Shown here one piece after another: positions 20,401 to 27,841 of a DNA stretch of 64,000 nucleotides (the stretch's first letter is position 1; every line of letters starts with the position of its first letter). The stretch spans positions 124,001-188,000 of the forward strand of contig NZ_FQUC01000002.1 of assembly GCF_900128985.1 (NCBI RefSeq), given 5' to 3'. A model generated the notes under the pieces. That model was not told the DNA's origin and did not search any database. It saw only the letters and a program-made list of their open reading frames with translations. This stretch comes from Indolivaga macrotermitis. GTDB taxonomy: Bacteria; Bacteroidota; Bacteroidia; Bacteroidales; Dysgonomonadaceae. Made by a program: the position numbers and the translations under genes.

Positions 20401-22077
20401 AACGGAAAATGGACACCCGGACAAAATGTAGCCAACGGCATCGTCAATGATACACTCCGCTATGCAACATGGAATCCTGTATTGTATCAGGTTCCGAACG
20501 GAGAATTGCAATTATACTACAAAGTAGGGCCGAACGTTGCCGGATGGGTCGGTAAAATGATTACTTCGAACGACGGAGGTGTTACATGGTCTGCACCGAA
20601 AGATCTGCCAAAAGGATTTTTAGGTCCGGTTAAAAATAAACCTGTTTTGTTGAAAGACGGAACATTACTTTGCCCGTCGAGTACAGAAGGCAACGGATGG
20701 AAGGTACATTTCGAGGCAACAAACGACTTTGGTAAAACATGGAAAATGATAGGCCCTATCAATGAGGGTAAGAAAATGCATACTATACAGCCCTCAATTC
20801 TGACTTATAAAGACGGCAGTCTACAAATCCTATGCCGTACGCAGGAACGGGCTTTAGGTGAATCGTGGTCTTATGATAATGGTAAAACCTGGACGCCTAT
20901 GACTAAATCATCTTTACCGAGTACCAATTCGGGGACAGATGCAGTGACCTTACAGGACGGACGCCAGCTGATTGTATACAACCATGTATTGCCTAATGAT
21001 ACCCTACCGAGAGGTAAAGGATTCCGGACTCCTTTGAATGTAGCTGTTTCGAACGATGGCAAAACGTGGTATGCCGCACAGATTCTGGAGGACTCGCCTA
21101 TCGACCAGTATTCGTATCCTTCCGTTATCCAAAGTAAGGACGGTATGGTACATATCGTTTATACATGGCGCAGAAAAGGTATTAAATACGTAGAAGTCGA
21201 TCCAAGCAAATTAGTCTTGTCCAAAATAGAAAACATGCAATGGCCTTCATCGAAGGAAACTAAAGAAATACAAGTGGTTAACAACAATCGTTATAAGATT
21301 TCGGTATGTGACTGGATGATGCTCAAACGTCAGAAAGTAGGAGCAATGGAGCTGGCTAAAGAACTGACTGCCGACGGTCTTGAACTCGATATGGGAGGAC
21401 TTGGTAAACGAGTATCATTCGATAATAAATTCACCGAAAAGCATTTTCAGGAATTATTCATATCCGAGTGTAATCGTTTAGGTATACAACTCAGCTCGAT
21501 TGCTATGTCCGCTTTTTACGGACAATCCTTTGCCAAACGTGATAACTATGAGCAATTGATTGATGAATGTATAGCTACTATGAAAGCTTTAGGTGTAAAA
21601 GTAGCCTTCCTTCCGATGGGAAACCAGAGCGACATAGTAAAAGAACCCGGACTATACCCTATAGTTCTCCAAAGGCTGAAAGTAGTTGCAAAGAAAGCCG
21701 AAGCAGCAGGAGTAGTGATTGGTATAGAAACTACCTTAACAGCAAAAGAAGAAGCAAAATTACTCGATAAAATAAATTCGCCTGCTATCAAAAGCTATGT
21801 AAACTTTTCATCGATACTGAAGCGTAACGGAAATATTATCAAGGAACTGGAAACTCTGGGCAAAGATCGTATCATTCAGATTCATGCAAGCAATACCGAT
21901 GGATTCTGGATCGAAAACGACCCCGCCCTCAATATGCCAGAAGTAAAAAAGACATTGGATAAAATGGGTTGGAGCGGCTGGCTCGTAGTGGAACGTTCGC
22001 GCGATACAAACGATGTTCATAACGTAAAGAAAAATTACGGTGCGAATGTCAGGTATCTGAAATCGGTATTTCAATAA
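17470..22077 (+). CDS. Three-part fusion: GH78 alpha-L-rhamnosidase, BNR/sialidase-fold propeller, xylose-isomerase-like TIM barrel
   Basis: A 1535-residue protein with a signal peptide (ALLISFALFSA). Residues about 23-915 are a complete GH78 rhamnosidase: N-terminal Fn3-like domain (VTDLRCEMFDNPEGI), jelly rolls, an (alpha/alpha)6 barrel with D488CPQRDERQPWLGD (acid candidates D493/E494) and E772 in TIWELWNGD. Residues about 918-1265 are a propeller with four Asp-boxes (SNDGGVTW, TNDFGKTW, SYDNGKTW, SNDGKTW), like BNR/sialidase proteins, but I see no FRIP motif; the equivalent start reads SYPESHAS. Residues about 1276-1535 are an AP-endonuclease-2/xylose-isomerase-like barrel (VCDWMMLKR, IGIETTLT, IQIHASNTDG, WLVVERSRD). 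The frame is continuous with no sign of a frameshift. Each part is known alone; I do not know a characterised protein with all three. Rhamnose removal is a firm prediction; the other two roles are unknown. Confidence 0.88.
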   Translation: MKKTLSAFIALLISFALFSAEVTDLRCEMFDNPEGINTTVPRLSWMINSKERNVQQVSYHILVASSLDKLNKGEADLWDSGETKSNQSAYIPYAGKPLQDRSQAYWKVTILTNKGETVSSNTAKFSVGLLNDTDWSAQWIGLDKAFPWDSETQHSRLSARYFRKEFANTKTVKSAKAYISGLGWYELYINGKKIGNQALAPTPTDYTESLRYNTFDVTSYLQSGKNAIGTILGNGRFYNMRQNFKPHKIKTFGYPKMLFQLEIEYTDGTKQTIVSDNTWKVTSDGPIRSNNDFDGEEYDATKELGAWNTTGYNDRKWMKAELVEAPKGILSAQTNDNMAVMQIMKPIGIKALTPDTFIVDMGQNMVGWVQLKATGKKGDKITLRFAETLDENGRLYTRNLRSAKATDIYTMKGEGVETWEPRFVTHGFRFMEVTGYPGTPAATDFVGKVVYDNIESTSTFESSNQLLNQIHKNAYWGINGNYKGVPLDCPQRDERQPWLGDHTTGCFGESFMYDNERLYAKWMDDMKDAQTEEGTIPDIVPPYYMTYYSDNMTWPGTYLFVGEMLYKQYGNTEPIIKHYPYMKKWLKHMKDKYMTSEYIVTKDKYGDWCVPPESKELIHTQDPSRKTDGQLIATAYYYKLLQMMIKFATIADQKQDIEEYTALAENIREAFNQKFYNPSTGQYSNHTVTANLLPLAFGMVDNENEERVFQNMIDRIIRNDKLHISTGVIGTQWLMRELTKRGRTDVAYTIASQPNYPGWGYMVNQGATTIWELWNGDTANPWMNSRNHVMILGDLIIWMYEDLAGIKSHTTYNGFKWLWMEPKPTEDLTYVKASHKTPYGWAKSEWNLENGIFTWKITIPANTRANILLPAEEVTDITEGGKPVNEVEGLKYVRKEDGRINLEVGSGEYVFTCRYGVAQDRWKKGVITQEFINADASYPESHASTIAETKEGHLVAAWFGGTKERNPDVCIWVSRLINGKWTPGQNVANGIVNDTLRYATWNPVLYQVPNGELQLYYKVGPNVAGWVGKMITSNDGGVTWSAPKDLPKGFLGPVKNKPVLLKDGTLLCPSSTEGNGWKVHFEATNDFGKTWKMIGPINEGKKMHTIQPSILTYKDGSLQILCRTQERALGESWSYDNGKTWTPMTKSSLPSTNSGTDAVTLQDGRQLIVYNHVLPNDTLPRGKGFRTPLNVAVSNDGKTWYAAQILEDSPIDQYSYPSVIQSKDGMVHIVYTWRRKGIKYVEVDPSKLVLSKIENMQWPSSKETKEIQVVNNNRYKISVCDWMMLKRQKVGAMELAKELTADGLELDMGGLGKRVSFDNKFTEKHFQELFISECNRLGIQLSSIAMSAFYGQSFAKRDNYEQLIDECIATMKALGVKVAFLPMGNQSDIVKEPGLYPIVLQRLKVVAKKAEAAGVVIGIETTLTAKEEAKLLDKINSPAIKSYVNFSSILKRNGNIIKELETLGKDRIIQIHASNTDGFWIENDPALNMPEVKKTLDKMGWSGWLVVERSRDTNDVHNVKKNYGANVRYLKSVFQ

Positions 22078-22096
22078 TTCAGTTGTCAATTTTGAT

Positions 22097-23932
22097 ATGA
22101 AGAATCTTATAATAATATTGTTTTTACTTCTTTCTGCCCCGATTTTTGGAGCAGAAATATATGTCTCCCCTAAAGGAAATGATTTTAATCAGGGAACACA
22201 ATCCGAGCCCAAAGCAACGCTTCACGCAGCAATAAGGGAAGCCCGCGAATTACGCCGATTACAGAAAGTAGGCAAAGACGAATCTATACGCATTCTGATG
22301 CAGGGCGGAACATACAATATGTATGAACCCGTTTTCATACGTTCCGAAGATTCGGGAACCGAGACAAGCCCGACAATTATAGAAGCCATACAAGGGCAAC
22401 AACCAATCTTAAGTGGAGGAATAAAGGTAACAGATTGGAAAAAAGAAGGTAAGTTCTGGGTGGCAGATGTACCCTCTTTCAACGGAAACAGAATCCGGTT
22501 TCGTCAATTCTGGGTAAACGGACAAAAGGCCGTCAGGGCCAGAAATGTTTCCGATTTTGAAAAAATGGACAGAATCAGGAGCAATGACAAGAAGAACGAA
22601 ATATTATGGATTCCTGCTTCGGCAGTAAAAGGCTTAGCCAAAGCCGAAAACCTGGAACTGGTTATTCATCAAATGTGGGCAATCGCTAACCTGAGGGTAA
22701 AATCCATAATAGTGCAAGGCGATTCGGCAGGCATACAGTTTCATAGTCCCGAATCACGTATTCAGTTCGAACACCCTTGGCCTCAGCCGATGGTGAAGGA
22801 AGGATTTAATTCGGCTTTCTATTTTACCAACGCTATTGAATTACTGGATGAGCCCGGTGAATGGTATCATGATACAAAAACGAATAAACTCTATTATTTC
22901 CCTCGCAAAGGCGAAGATATGAGAAGTGCCGAAACTATAGTGCCGGCTTTGGAAACACTTATAGAAATCACAGGAACGCTCGACCGCCCTGTACGGCATA
23001 TCCAGTTTAAAGGAATATCTTTCCAATATACTACATGGACACGCCCATCCGAAAAAGGGCATGTACCCCTTCAGGCAGGAATGTACCTGGTGGATGGCTA
23101 TAAGCTAAGACCTCCCGGCGTCCCCGGAAATTTTAATAAAGGAATCGAAAACCAGGGATGGATAGGGCGTCCACCTGCCGCTGTAATGGTACAGGCTGCT
23201 CAATATACACGGTTCGACGAATGCCGTTTCGAGCAGATGGGTTCATGCGGGATCGATTTTCTATACGGAACCCAATATGATGTTGTGAACGGTTGCCTCT
23301 TCAGGGATATTGCAGGAAACGCGATGCAAATAGGTAAAATGTCGGATACCGCTATGGAGACACATTTACCCTATGACCCTTCGGATGACAAAGAAATCTG
23401 CTCATACCAAACTATTTCAAACAATTACATCACCGATGTGACTAACGATGACTGGGGAACCGTAGCTATCTGCGCCGGATTCGTAAAAGATATAAATATC
23501 GAGTATAACGAGATAAGCGAAATCTCATATACAGGAATCAGTTTGGGATGGGGATGGACCAAGACTGTTAATTGTATGCGCAACAACCGCATACATGGTA
23601 ACTACATCCATCATTACGCCAAACATATGTATGATGTAGCAGGTATCTATACCCTTTCGGTTCAGTCTAAATCGTACATTACCGAAAATGCCGTAGAAAA
23701 GATATACAGTCCGTCTTATGTACACGATCCGCACCATTGGTTCTACTTATATACGGACGAAGGGAGTTCGTTCTTTACAGTAAAAGATAACTGGTGTCCC
23801 GAAGAAAAATTTCTTCAAAATGCCAATGGACCCGGTAATGAATGGACTAATAACGGTCCTATGGTAAACGATACTATCCGGCAAAAAGCAGGATTACAGC
23901 CTCAATATAAATGGATTAAGAATTTAGAATAA
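22097..23932 (+). CDS. GH141-type parallel beta-helix alpha-L-fucosidase
   Basis: A secreted 611-residue right-handed beta-helix protein. The signal peptide ends near FGA. The mature protein opens EIYVSPKGNDFNQGTQSEPKATL, continues with LMQGGTYNMYEPVFIRSEDSG, and contains SGGIKVTDW and RQFWVNGQKAVRARN, features of the GH141 family. The family was founded on the B. thetaiotaomicron enzyme that removes alpha-L-fucose from RG-II chain A; a xylanase is also known in it. Released L-fucose would feed FucI in the same operon. The gene is 19 bases after the fusion gene and 10 before GH78. Family assignment is from overall pattern, and I have not aligned catalytic residues. Confidence 0.82.
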   Translation: MKNLIIILFLLLSAPIFGAEIYVSPKGNDFNQGTQSEPKATLHAAIREARELRRLQKVGKDESIRILMQGGTYNMYEPVFIRSEDSGTETSPTIIEAIQGQQPILSGGIKVTDWKKEGKFWVADVPSFNGNRIRFRQFWVNGQKAVRARNVSDFEKMDRIRSNDKKNEILWIPASAVKGLAKAENLELVIHQMWAIANLRVKSIIVQGDSAGIQFHSPESRIQFEHPWPQPMVKEGFNSAFYFTNAIELLDEPGEWYHDTKTNKLYYFPRKGEDMRSAETIVPALETLIEITGTLDRPVRHIQFKGISFQYTTWTRPSEKGHVPLQAGMYLVDGYKLRPPGVPGNFNKGIENQGWIGRPPAAVMVQAAQYTRFDECRFEQMGSCGIDFLYGTQYDVVNGCLFRDIAGNAMQIGKMSDTAMETHLPYDPSDDKEICSYQTISNNYITDVTNDDWGTVAICAGFVKDINIEYNEISEISYTGISLGWGWTKTVNCMRNNRIHGNYIHHYAKHMYDVAGIYTLSVQSKSYITENAVEKIYSPSYVHDPHHWFYLYTDEGSSFFTVKDNWCPEEKFLQNANGPGNEWTNNGPMVNDTIRQKAGLQPQYKWIKNLE

Positions 23933-23942
23933 AGATATTATC

Positions 23943-26102
23943 ATGAAACATATACTTTCAATACTGTTGGTTATGACATTCTTTACAACAAGCTTTGCCC
24001 GGAAAGCCACATGGATATATTATCCCGGCGATTACGAAATATGGCTCGGCAATGAAATGCAGAACCGCAGAACCGAACGTGGCGGATTCTTCCCTCCTTT
24101 CTGGAAAATGGACAGCCACTATGTTGCTGTTGAGTTTTCCACAAAACTCGATTTACCGGCCGCCGAAGAAATTGAAATATATGTAGAAGGAAAATACAAT
24201 ATAAAACTGGATGGAAAGATACTGCCCGCATATGACAGGATGACCATTCCGGCCGGAAAGCATAACCTGAATATCAAAGTATATAATCAGGCAAATGTAC
24301 CTGCTATTTACGTAAAAGGTAAAACGTTTGGCTCGGACGAAACATGGAAAGTTACTTTCGAAGATAAAGAATGGATAGACGAATCGGGTAAAGCTTCGGA
24401 TACATCTTCGGGGACTACTTACCTGAATGCCGGAGCATGGAACTTCGATTCGCCGGATACTCCTCCTTCCAAGTTCAAACTAGCTACTACTCCGATGGAT
24501 GCCGTCAAAATAGAAAATAAGGAAAAGGGCATCTTAGTCGATTTCGGAAAAGAAACATTCGGGTTCGTTAAATTTCATAACCTGTCGGGAAAAGGGAAAT
24601 TGTCCGTTTATTACGGAGAATCACCCGAAGAAGCTTTGGACAAAGAGTATTGCGAAACGCTGGATCATTTTGACTTCGGTAATGATTCCCGGGATTTCGT
24701 AACACCCGATTCTAAAGCGTTCCGTTATATCTATATCGAGAAAGACAATAATTTATCTTTCGATAATGTTTCTATGCTTTATGAGTATCTGCCTTTGGAA
24801 TATAGGGGCAGTTTCAAATGTAATGATGAACTTATCAATAAAATATGGGATGTATCGGCATATACGATGCACCTCACTTCCCGTGAGTTCTTTATAGACG
24901 GTATCAAGCGCGACCGCTGGATCTGGAGCGGCGACGCTTATCAAAGCTATTTGATGAACTATTATTTGTTCTTCGATTCTCCTTCCGTATCACGCACAAT
25001 GTTGAACCTTAGAGGTAAAGATCCCGTAACCAGTCATACCAATACCATTATGGACTATACATTCTACTGGTTTATGGGTATCTATGACTATTTGCAATAC
25101 ACCGGTGATTATAATTTTGTACAGCAGTTTTATCCACGTATGCAGAGCCTGATGGATTTCTGCCTGTCGAGAAGGAACAGCAACGGCATGATGGAGGGAT
25201 TGGCTGGCGATTGGGTATTTATCGATTGGGCCGACTTCAAAATGAGCAAAAGCGGAGAGGTAAGTATCGAGCAGCTATTATTTTGCCGTAGCCTCGAAAC
25301 AATGGCACTTTGCGCAAAGATTATGAATGATCCGGAAAATGAAAAAAAGTATTCTGCTCTGGCTTCCGACCTTCGTGAGAAACTATTCACGGCTTTCTGG
25401 TCTGCGGATAAAGGTGCATTTATTCATAACCGCGAAAATGGAAAAATGAGTGAACAAGTAACGCCATACACCAATATGTTTGCGGTACTGTTCAATTATC
25501 TGGATAATGAAAAAACCGAAGCTGTAAAAAAGAACGTGTTATTGAATCCCGATGCATTGAAAATTACAACTCCCTACATGCGGTTTTACGAACTGGAAGC
25601 CCTTTGTGCATTGGGTGAACACGATTATGTGCTGAAAGAGATCCGCGATTATTGGGGTGGTATGCTTAATTTAGGTGCAACTTCTTTCTGGGAAAAATAC
25701 AATCCGGATGAAAAAGGGACGGAGCATCTGGCTATGTATGGCCGCCCCTATGGCAAAAGCCTTTGCCATGCATGGGGAGCAAGCCCGATATATCTGTTGG
25801 GAAAATATTACATAGGAGTAAAACCCGAAAAAGAAGGTTATAAAGAGTTTAGCATTCGCCCTGTTCTCGGAGACCTGAAATGGATGGAAGGATCGGTTCC
25901 GACTCCCGATGGAGATATCAACGTTTATATGGACAAACAACAAATAAAAGTATCCGCAACAGAAGGCGAAGGATATTTATACTTTACCTCTGTATCCAAA
26001 CCAAAATCCAATACGGGAACAATAGAACAGATTGAAAAGGATAAATATAAAATTAAAATAACTTCATCGGCAAACGAATATATAATAAAAGGGAAATTCT
26101 AA
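23943..26102 (+). CDS. GH78 alpha-L-rhamnosidase
   Basis: A secreted 719-residue GH78 enzyme, shorter than the rhamnosidase module of the upstream fusion. N-terminal jelly-roll domains (ATWIYYPGDYEIWLGNEMQ) precede the (alpha/alpha)6 barrel. The acid region reads DGIKRDRWIWSGD (D319, D324, D331), and the probable base is the glutamate in TSFWEKYNPDE (about residue 583). C-terminal beta domain contains EFSIRPVLGDLKW-like sequence typical of GH78. In RG-II, L-rhamnose occurs in chains A, B and C, and B. thetaiotaomicron uses separate rhamnosidases for each. This is the last PUL gene of the plus-strand series; a 126-base gap with its own -7 box separates it from phzF. Confidence 0.92.
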   Translation: MKHILSILLVMTFFTTSFARKATWIYYPGDYEIWLGNEMQNRRTERGGFFPPFWKMDSHYVAVEFSTKLDLPAAEEIEIYVEGKYNIKLDGKILPAYDRMTIPAGKHNLNIKVYNQANVPAIYVKGKTFGSDETWKVTFEDKEWIDESGKASDTSSGTTYLNAGAWNFDSPDTPPSKFKLATTPMDAVKIENKEKGILVDFGKETFGFVKFHNLSGKGKLSVYYGESPEEALDKEYCETLDHFDFGNDSRDFVTPDSKAFRYIYIEKDNNLSFDNVSMLYEYLPLEYRGSFKCNDELINKIWDVSAYTMHLTSREFFIDGIKRDRWIWSGDAYQSYLMNYYLFFDSPSVSRTMLNLRGKDPVTSHTNTIMDYTFYWFMGIYDYLQYTGDYNFVQQFYPRMQSLMDFCLSRRNSNGMMEGLAGDWVFIDWADFKMSKSGEVSIEQLLFCRSLETMALCAKIMNDPENEKKYSALASDLREKLFTAFWSADKGAFIHNRENGKMSEQVTPYTNMFAVLFNYLDNEKTEAVKKNVLLNPDALKITTPYMRFYELEALCALGEHDYVLKEIRDYWGGMLNLGATSFWEKYNPDEKGTEHLAMYGRPYGKSLCHAWGASPIYLLGKYYIGVKPEKEGYKEFSIRPVLGDLKWMEGSVPTPDGDINVYMDKQQIKVSATEGEGYLYFTSVSKPKSNTGTIEQIEKDKYKIKITSSANEYIIKGKF

Positions 26103-26144
26103 GATTTTGTTTTGACTGTCCAGTAAATTCGGTTATACAAAGGG

Positions 26145-26152
26145 TATCTTTG
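26145..26152 (+). promoter_or_regulatory. Bacteroidetes -7 box before the PhzF gene
   Basis: TATCTTTG matches the TAnnTTTG consensus exactly and lies about 75 bases before the PhzF start, in the only sizeable gap after the PUL series. No well-spaced TTTG -33 element is seen. It suggests that phzF and osmC form their own unit. Confidence 0.4.
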
Positions 26153-26228
26153 TCGTGGAATAAGCAACTTTACAGAAATTCACGATTGATAAGGATGGGT
26201 AAATGCTTCAATATTAAAAAACAAAGAT

Positions 26229-27026
26229 ATGACACTTGATATATTCCATATAGACTCATTTACAGAAACGCTGTTTCAGGGTAATCCGGCATGTGTAATA
26301 CCTCTTGAAAAATGGCTACCCGACGATCTGATGCTTAATATAGCAAAAGAAAACGGCGTTGCGGAAACAGCCTTCATTGTACGACACAAAGACTCTTTTG
26401 ATTTACGGTGGTTTACTCCCGATCTGGAAATGGATCTTTGCGGTCATGCAACATTGGCCGCTGCACACGCAATCAAAACGATTCTGGGATTTGATGCCGG
26501 TAAGATCCGGTTCAATACCGAGAGCGGCATACTCAACGTGGATATTTCGGGCGAAAGATACATACTGGATTTTCCGTCCCGTCCATCGGAGGGTATCTCT
26601 TTTCTGCCCGATGAACTAACCTTTTCGTTGAGTATTCAACCGCAGTATATATTTAAAGCCGAGAGAGATTATATATTGGTGTATGAATCCGAAAGTTTAA
26701 TCAGGGATATTGTTATCGACAGGGATGAATTTGATAAAATAAACTTAGGGCAAGGTGGTGTGGCTGTGACCGCTCCGGGGGAGAATTGTGATTTTGTATC
26801 GCGGTTCTTTACTCCTCAAGCCACAATATTGGAAGACTTTGTTACGGGATCATCCCATTGTTCATTAGTTCCTTATTGGAGCAAACGCTTATCGAAGAAA
26901 GAACTAGTTGCCCGTCAGATTTCGGCTCGCCCGGGAACATTATACTGTACAGACTCCGGTAATCGCATTCTTATTGGTGGCTATGCGGTTACTTATTCAA
27001 CCGGTAAAATTTACATGAACAACTGA
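26229..27026 (+). CDS. PhzF-family isomerase/epimerase-like protein
   Basis: This 265-residue cytoplasmic protein has the PhzF fold signature: DIFHIDSFTETLFQGNPACVI at the start, ENGVAETAFIV with the conserved catalytic glutamate, LRWFTPDLEMDLCGHATLAAAH, and DFVTGSSHCSLVPYW in the second half. PhzF relatives are diaminopimelate-epimerase-fold isomerases; most have unknown substrates. It lies four bases before the OsmC gene, so the two are probably co-transcribed. Nothing ties it to RG-II breakdown. Confidence 0.88.
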   Translation: MTLDIFHIDSFTETLFQGNPACVIPLEKWLPDDLMLNIAKENGVAETAFIVRHKDSFDLRWFTPDLEMDLCGHATLAAAHAIKTILGFDAGKIRFNTESGILNVDISGERYILDFPSRPSEGISFLPDELTFSLSIQPQYIFKAERDYILVYESESLIRDIVIDRDEFDKINLGQGGVAVTAPGENCDFVSRFFTPQATILEDFVTGSSHCSLVPYWSKRLSKKELVARQISARPGTLYCTDSGNRILIGGYAVTYSTGKIYMNN

Positions 27027-27029
27027 TAT

Positions 27030-27545
27030 ATGACAAAAATAGCAACATTCGCCCTGTTCATTCTGTTGGCAGTAAACTCATATGCACAGAATGACAGTAT
27101 AGATAATCCGGCTATTTATGCGGTAAAAGCAGAGATTTCGGAATTAAAAAACCGCACATTGGAATGCAAGGTGCGCGATCACACAGTATTTGTAGACCAA
27201 CCAAAAGTATTCGGTGCGGATGATTTGGGACCGACTCCCCCTGAGATGCTTGCCATAGCATACGGAAGCTGTGTGGTTTCAACCATGCAGCTTTTAGCAT
27301 TACAACGCAACCTGACTATAACGGATATATTTGTGGAAGTCGAAGGTCATATCGATTTCTCAAAAGCGTTGGGTATCAGCAATACCAATCGCGCAGGATT
27401 TTCAGGGCTGAATCTTAAAATACGGTTCGATTCGGATATGATAAAAAGCGAAAAGGAATCATTTATTAATGATGTACTAAAGATTGGGGCAGCCATTGAT
27501 AATGTGGATAATCCGACTCCGGTCAAATATGAAATAACAGATTAA
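27030..27545 (+). CDS. OsmC-family protein with a signal peptide
   Basis: A 171-residue protein whose body matches OsmC/Ohr: LGPTPPEMLAIAYGSCVVSTM carries the first conserved cysteine, and ITDIFVEVEGHID follows. Two features are odd. The N terminus (MTKIATFALFILLAVNSYAQ) is a clear signal peptide, whereas OsmC proteins are usually cytoplasmic peroxidases. And at the place of the second conserved cysteine (normally HCPV-like) the sequence reads GAAIDNVDNPTPV, with no cysteine. A two-cysteine peroxidase mechanism is therefore unlikely. Function unknown. Confidence 0.8.
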   Translation: MTKIATFALFILLAVNSYAQNDSIDNPAIYAVKAEISELKNRTLECKVRDHTVFVDQPKVFGADDLGPTPPEMLAIAYGSCVVSTMQLLALQRNLTITDIFVEVEGHIDFSKALGISNTNRAGFSGLNLKIRFDSDMIKSEKESFINDVLKIGAAIDNVDNPTPVKYEITD

Positions 27546-27841
27546 TATGAGCGGGTTATTTTTATCTATTATATATAAAGAGGGTTCTTTGATATATTGA
27601 AAATGATAAAAATGAAAACTAAAAAGGATGAAGAAAAAAAATGATAAAAAAGATGTCACTTTTGTCACCTTTGTCACTTTACCGAGCATAATCTATTGAT
27701 TTAAAACAGAATAAAAAGGTAACAAAAGTGACACCCAGGTAACAAACGGATGTCACCTTTGTGTAGTTACTGTCACCCGTCTATAAGGATTGTAATAGCT
27801 GAAAAAAGAACGTTTCCTCAACTACTGATTGAGATTATACA
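27546..27841. repeat. Convergent intergenic region with repeated TGTCAC motifs and a long inverted repeat
   Basis: Between the convergent OsmC and DUF5703 genes the motif TGTCAC or its complement recurs at least six times. The segments 27654-27672 and 27715-27733 are 19-base inverted copies with one mismatch, separated by 42 bases. A further copy (TGTCACCTTTGTG) is near 27750. In RNA this would fold into a long stem and could end transcription from both sides. No coding frame is seen. Confidence 0.6.

Noticed and set aside
17470-22077. Fusion gene as three genes joined by a frameshift
   Set aside because: The frame is continuous, with no internal start with a signal peptide at either domain border and no remnant stop; linkers look like normal coding sequence.
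27546-27841. CRISPR-like array of TGTCAC repeats
   Set aside because: The repeats are only 6-19 bases, irregularly spaced and partly inverted, with no spacers of even length and no cas genes.
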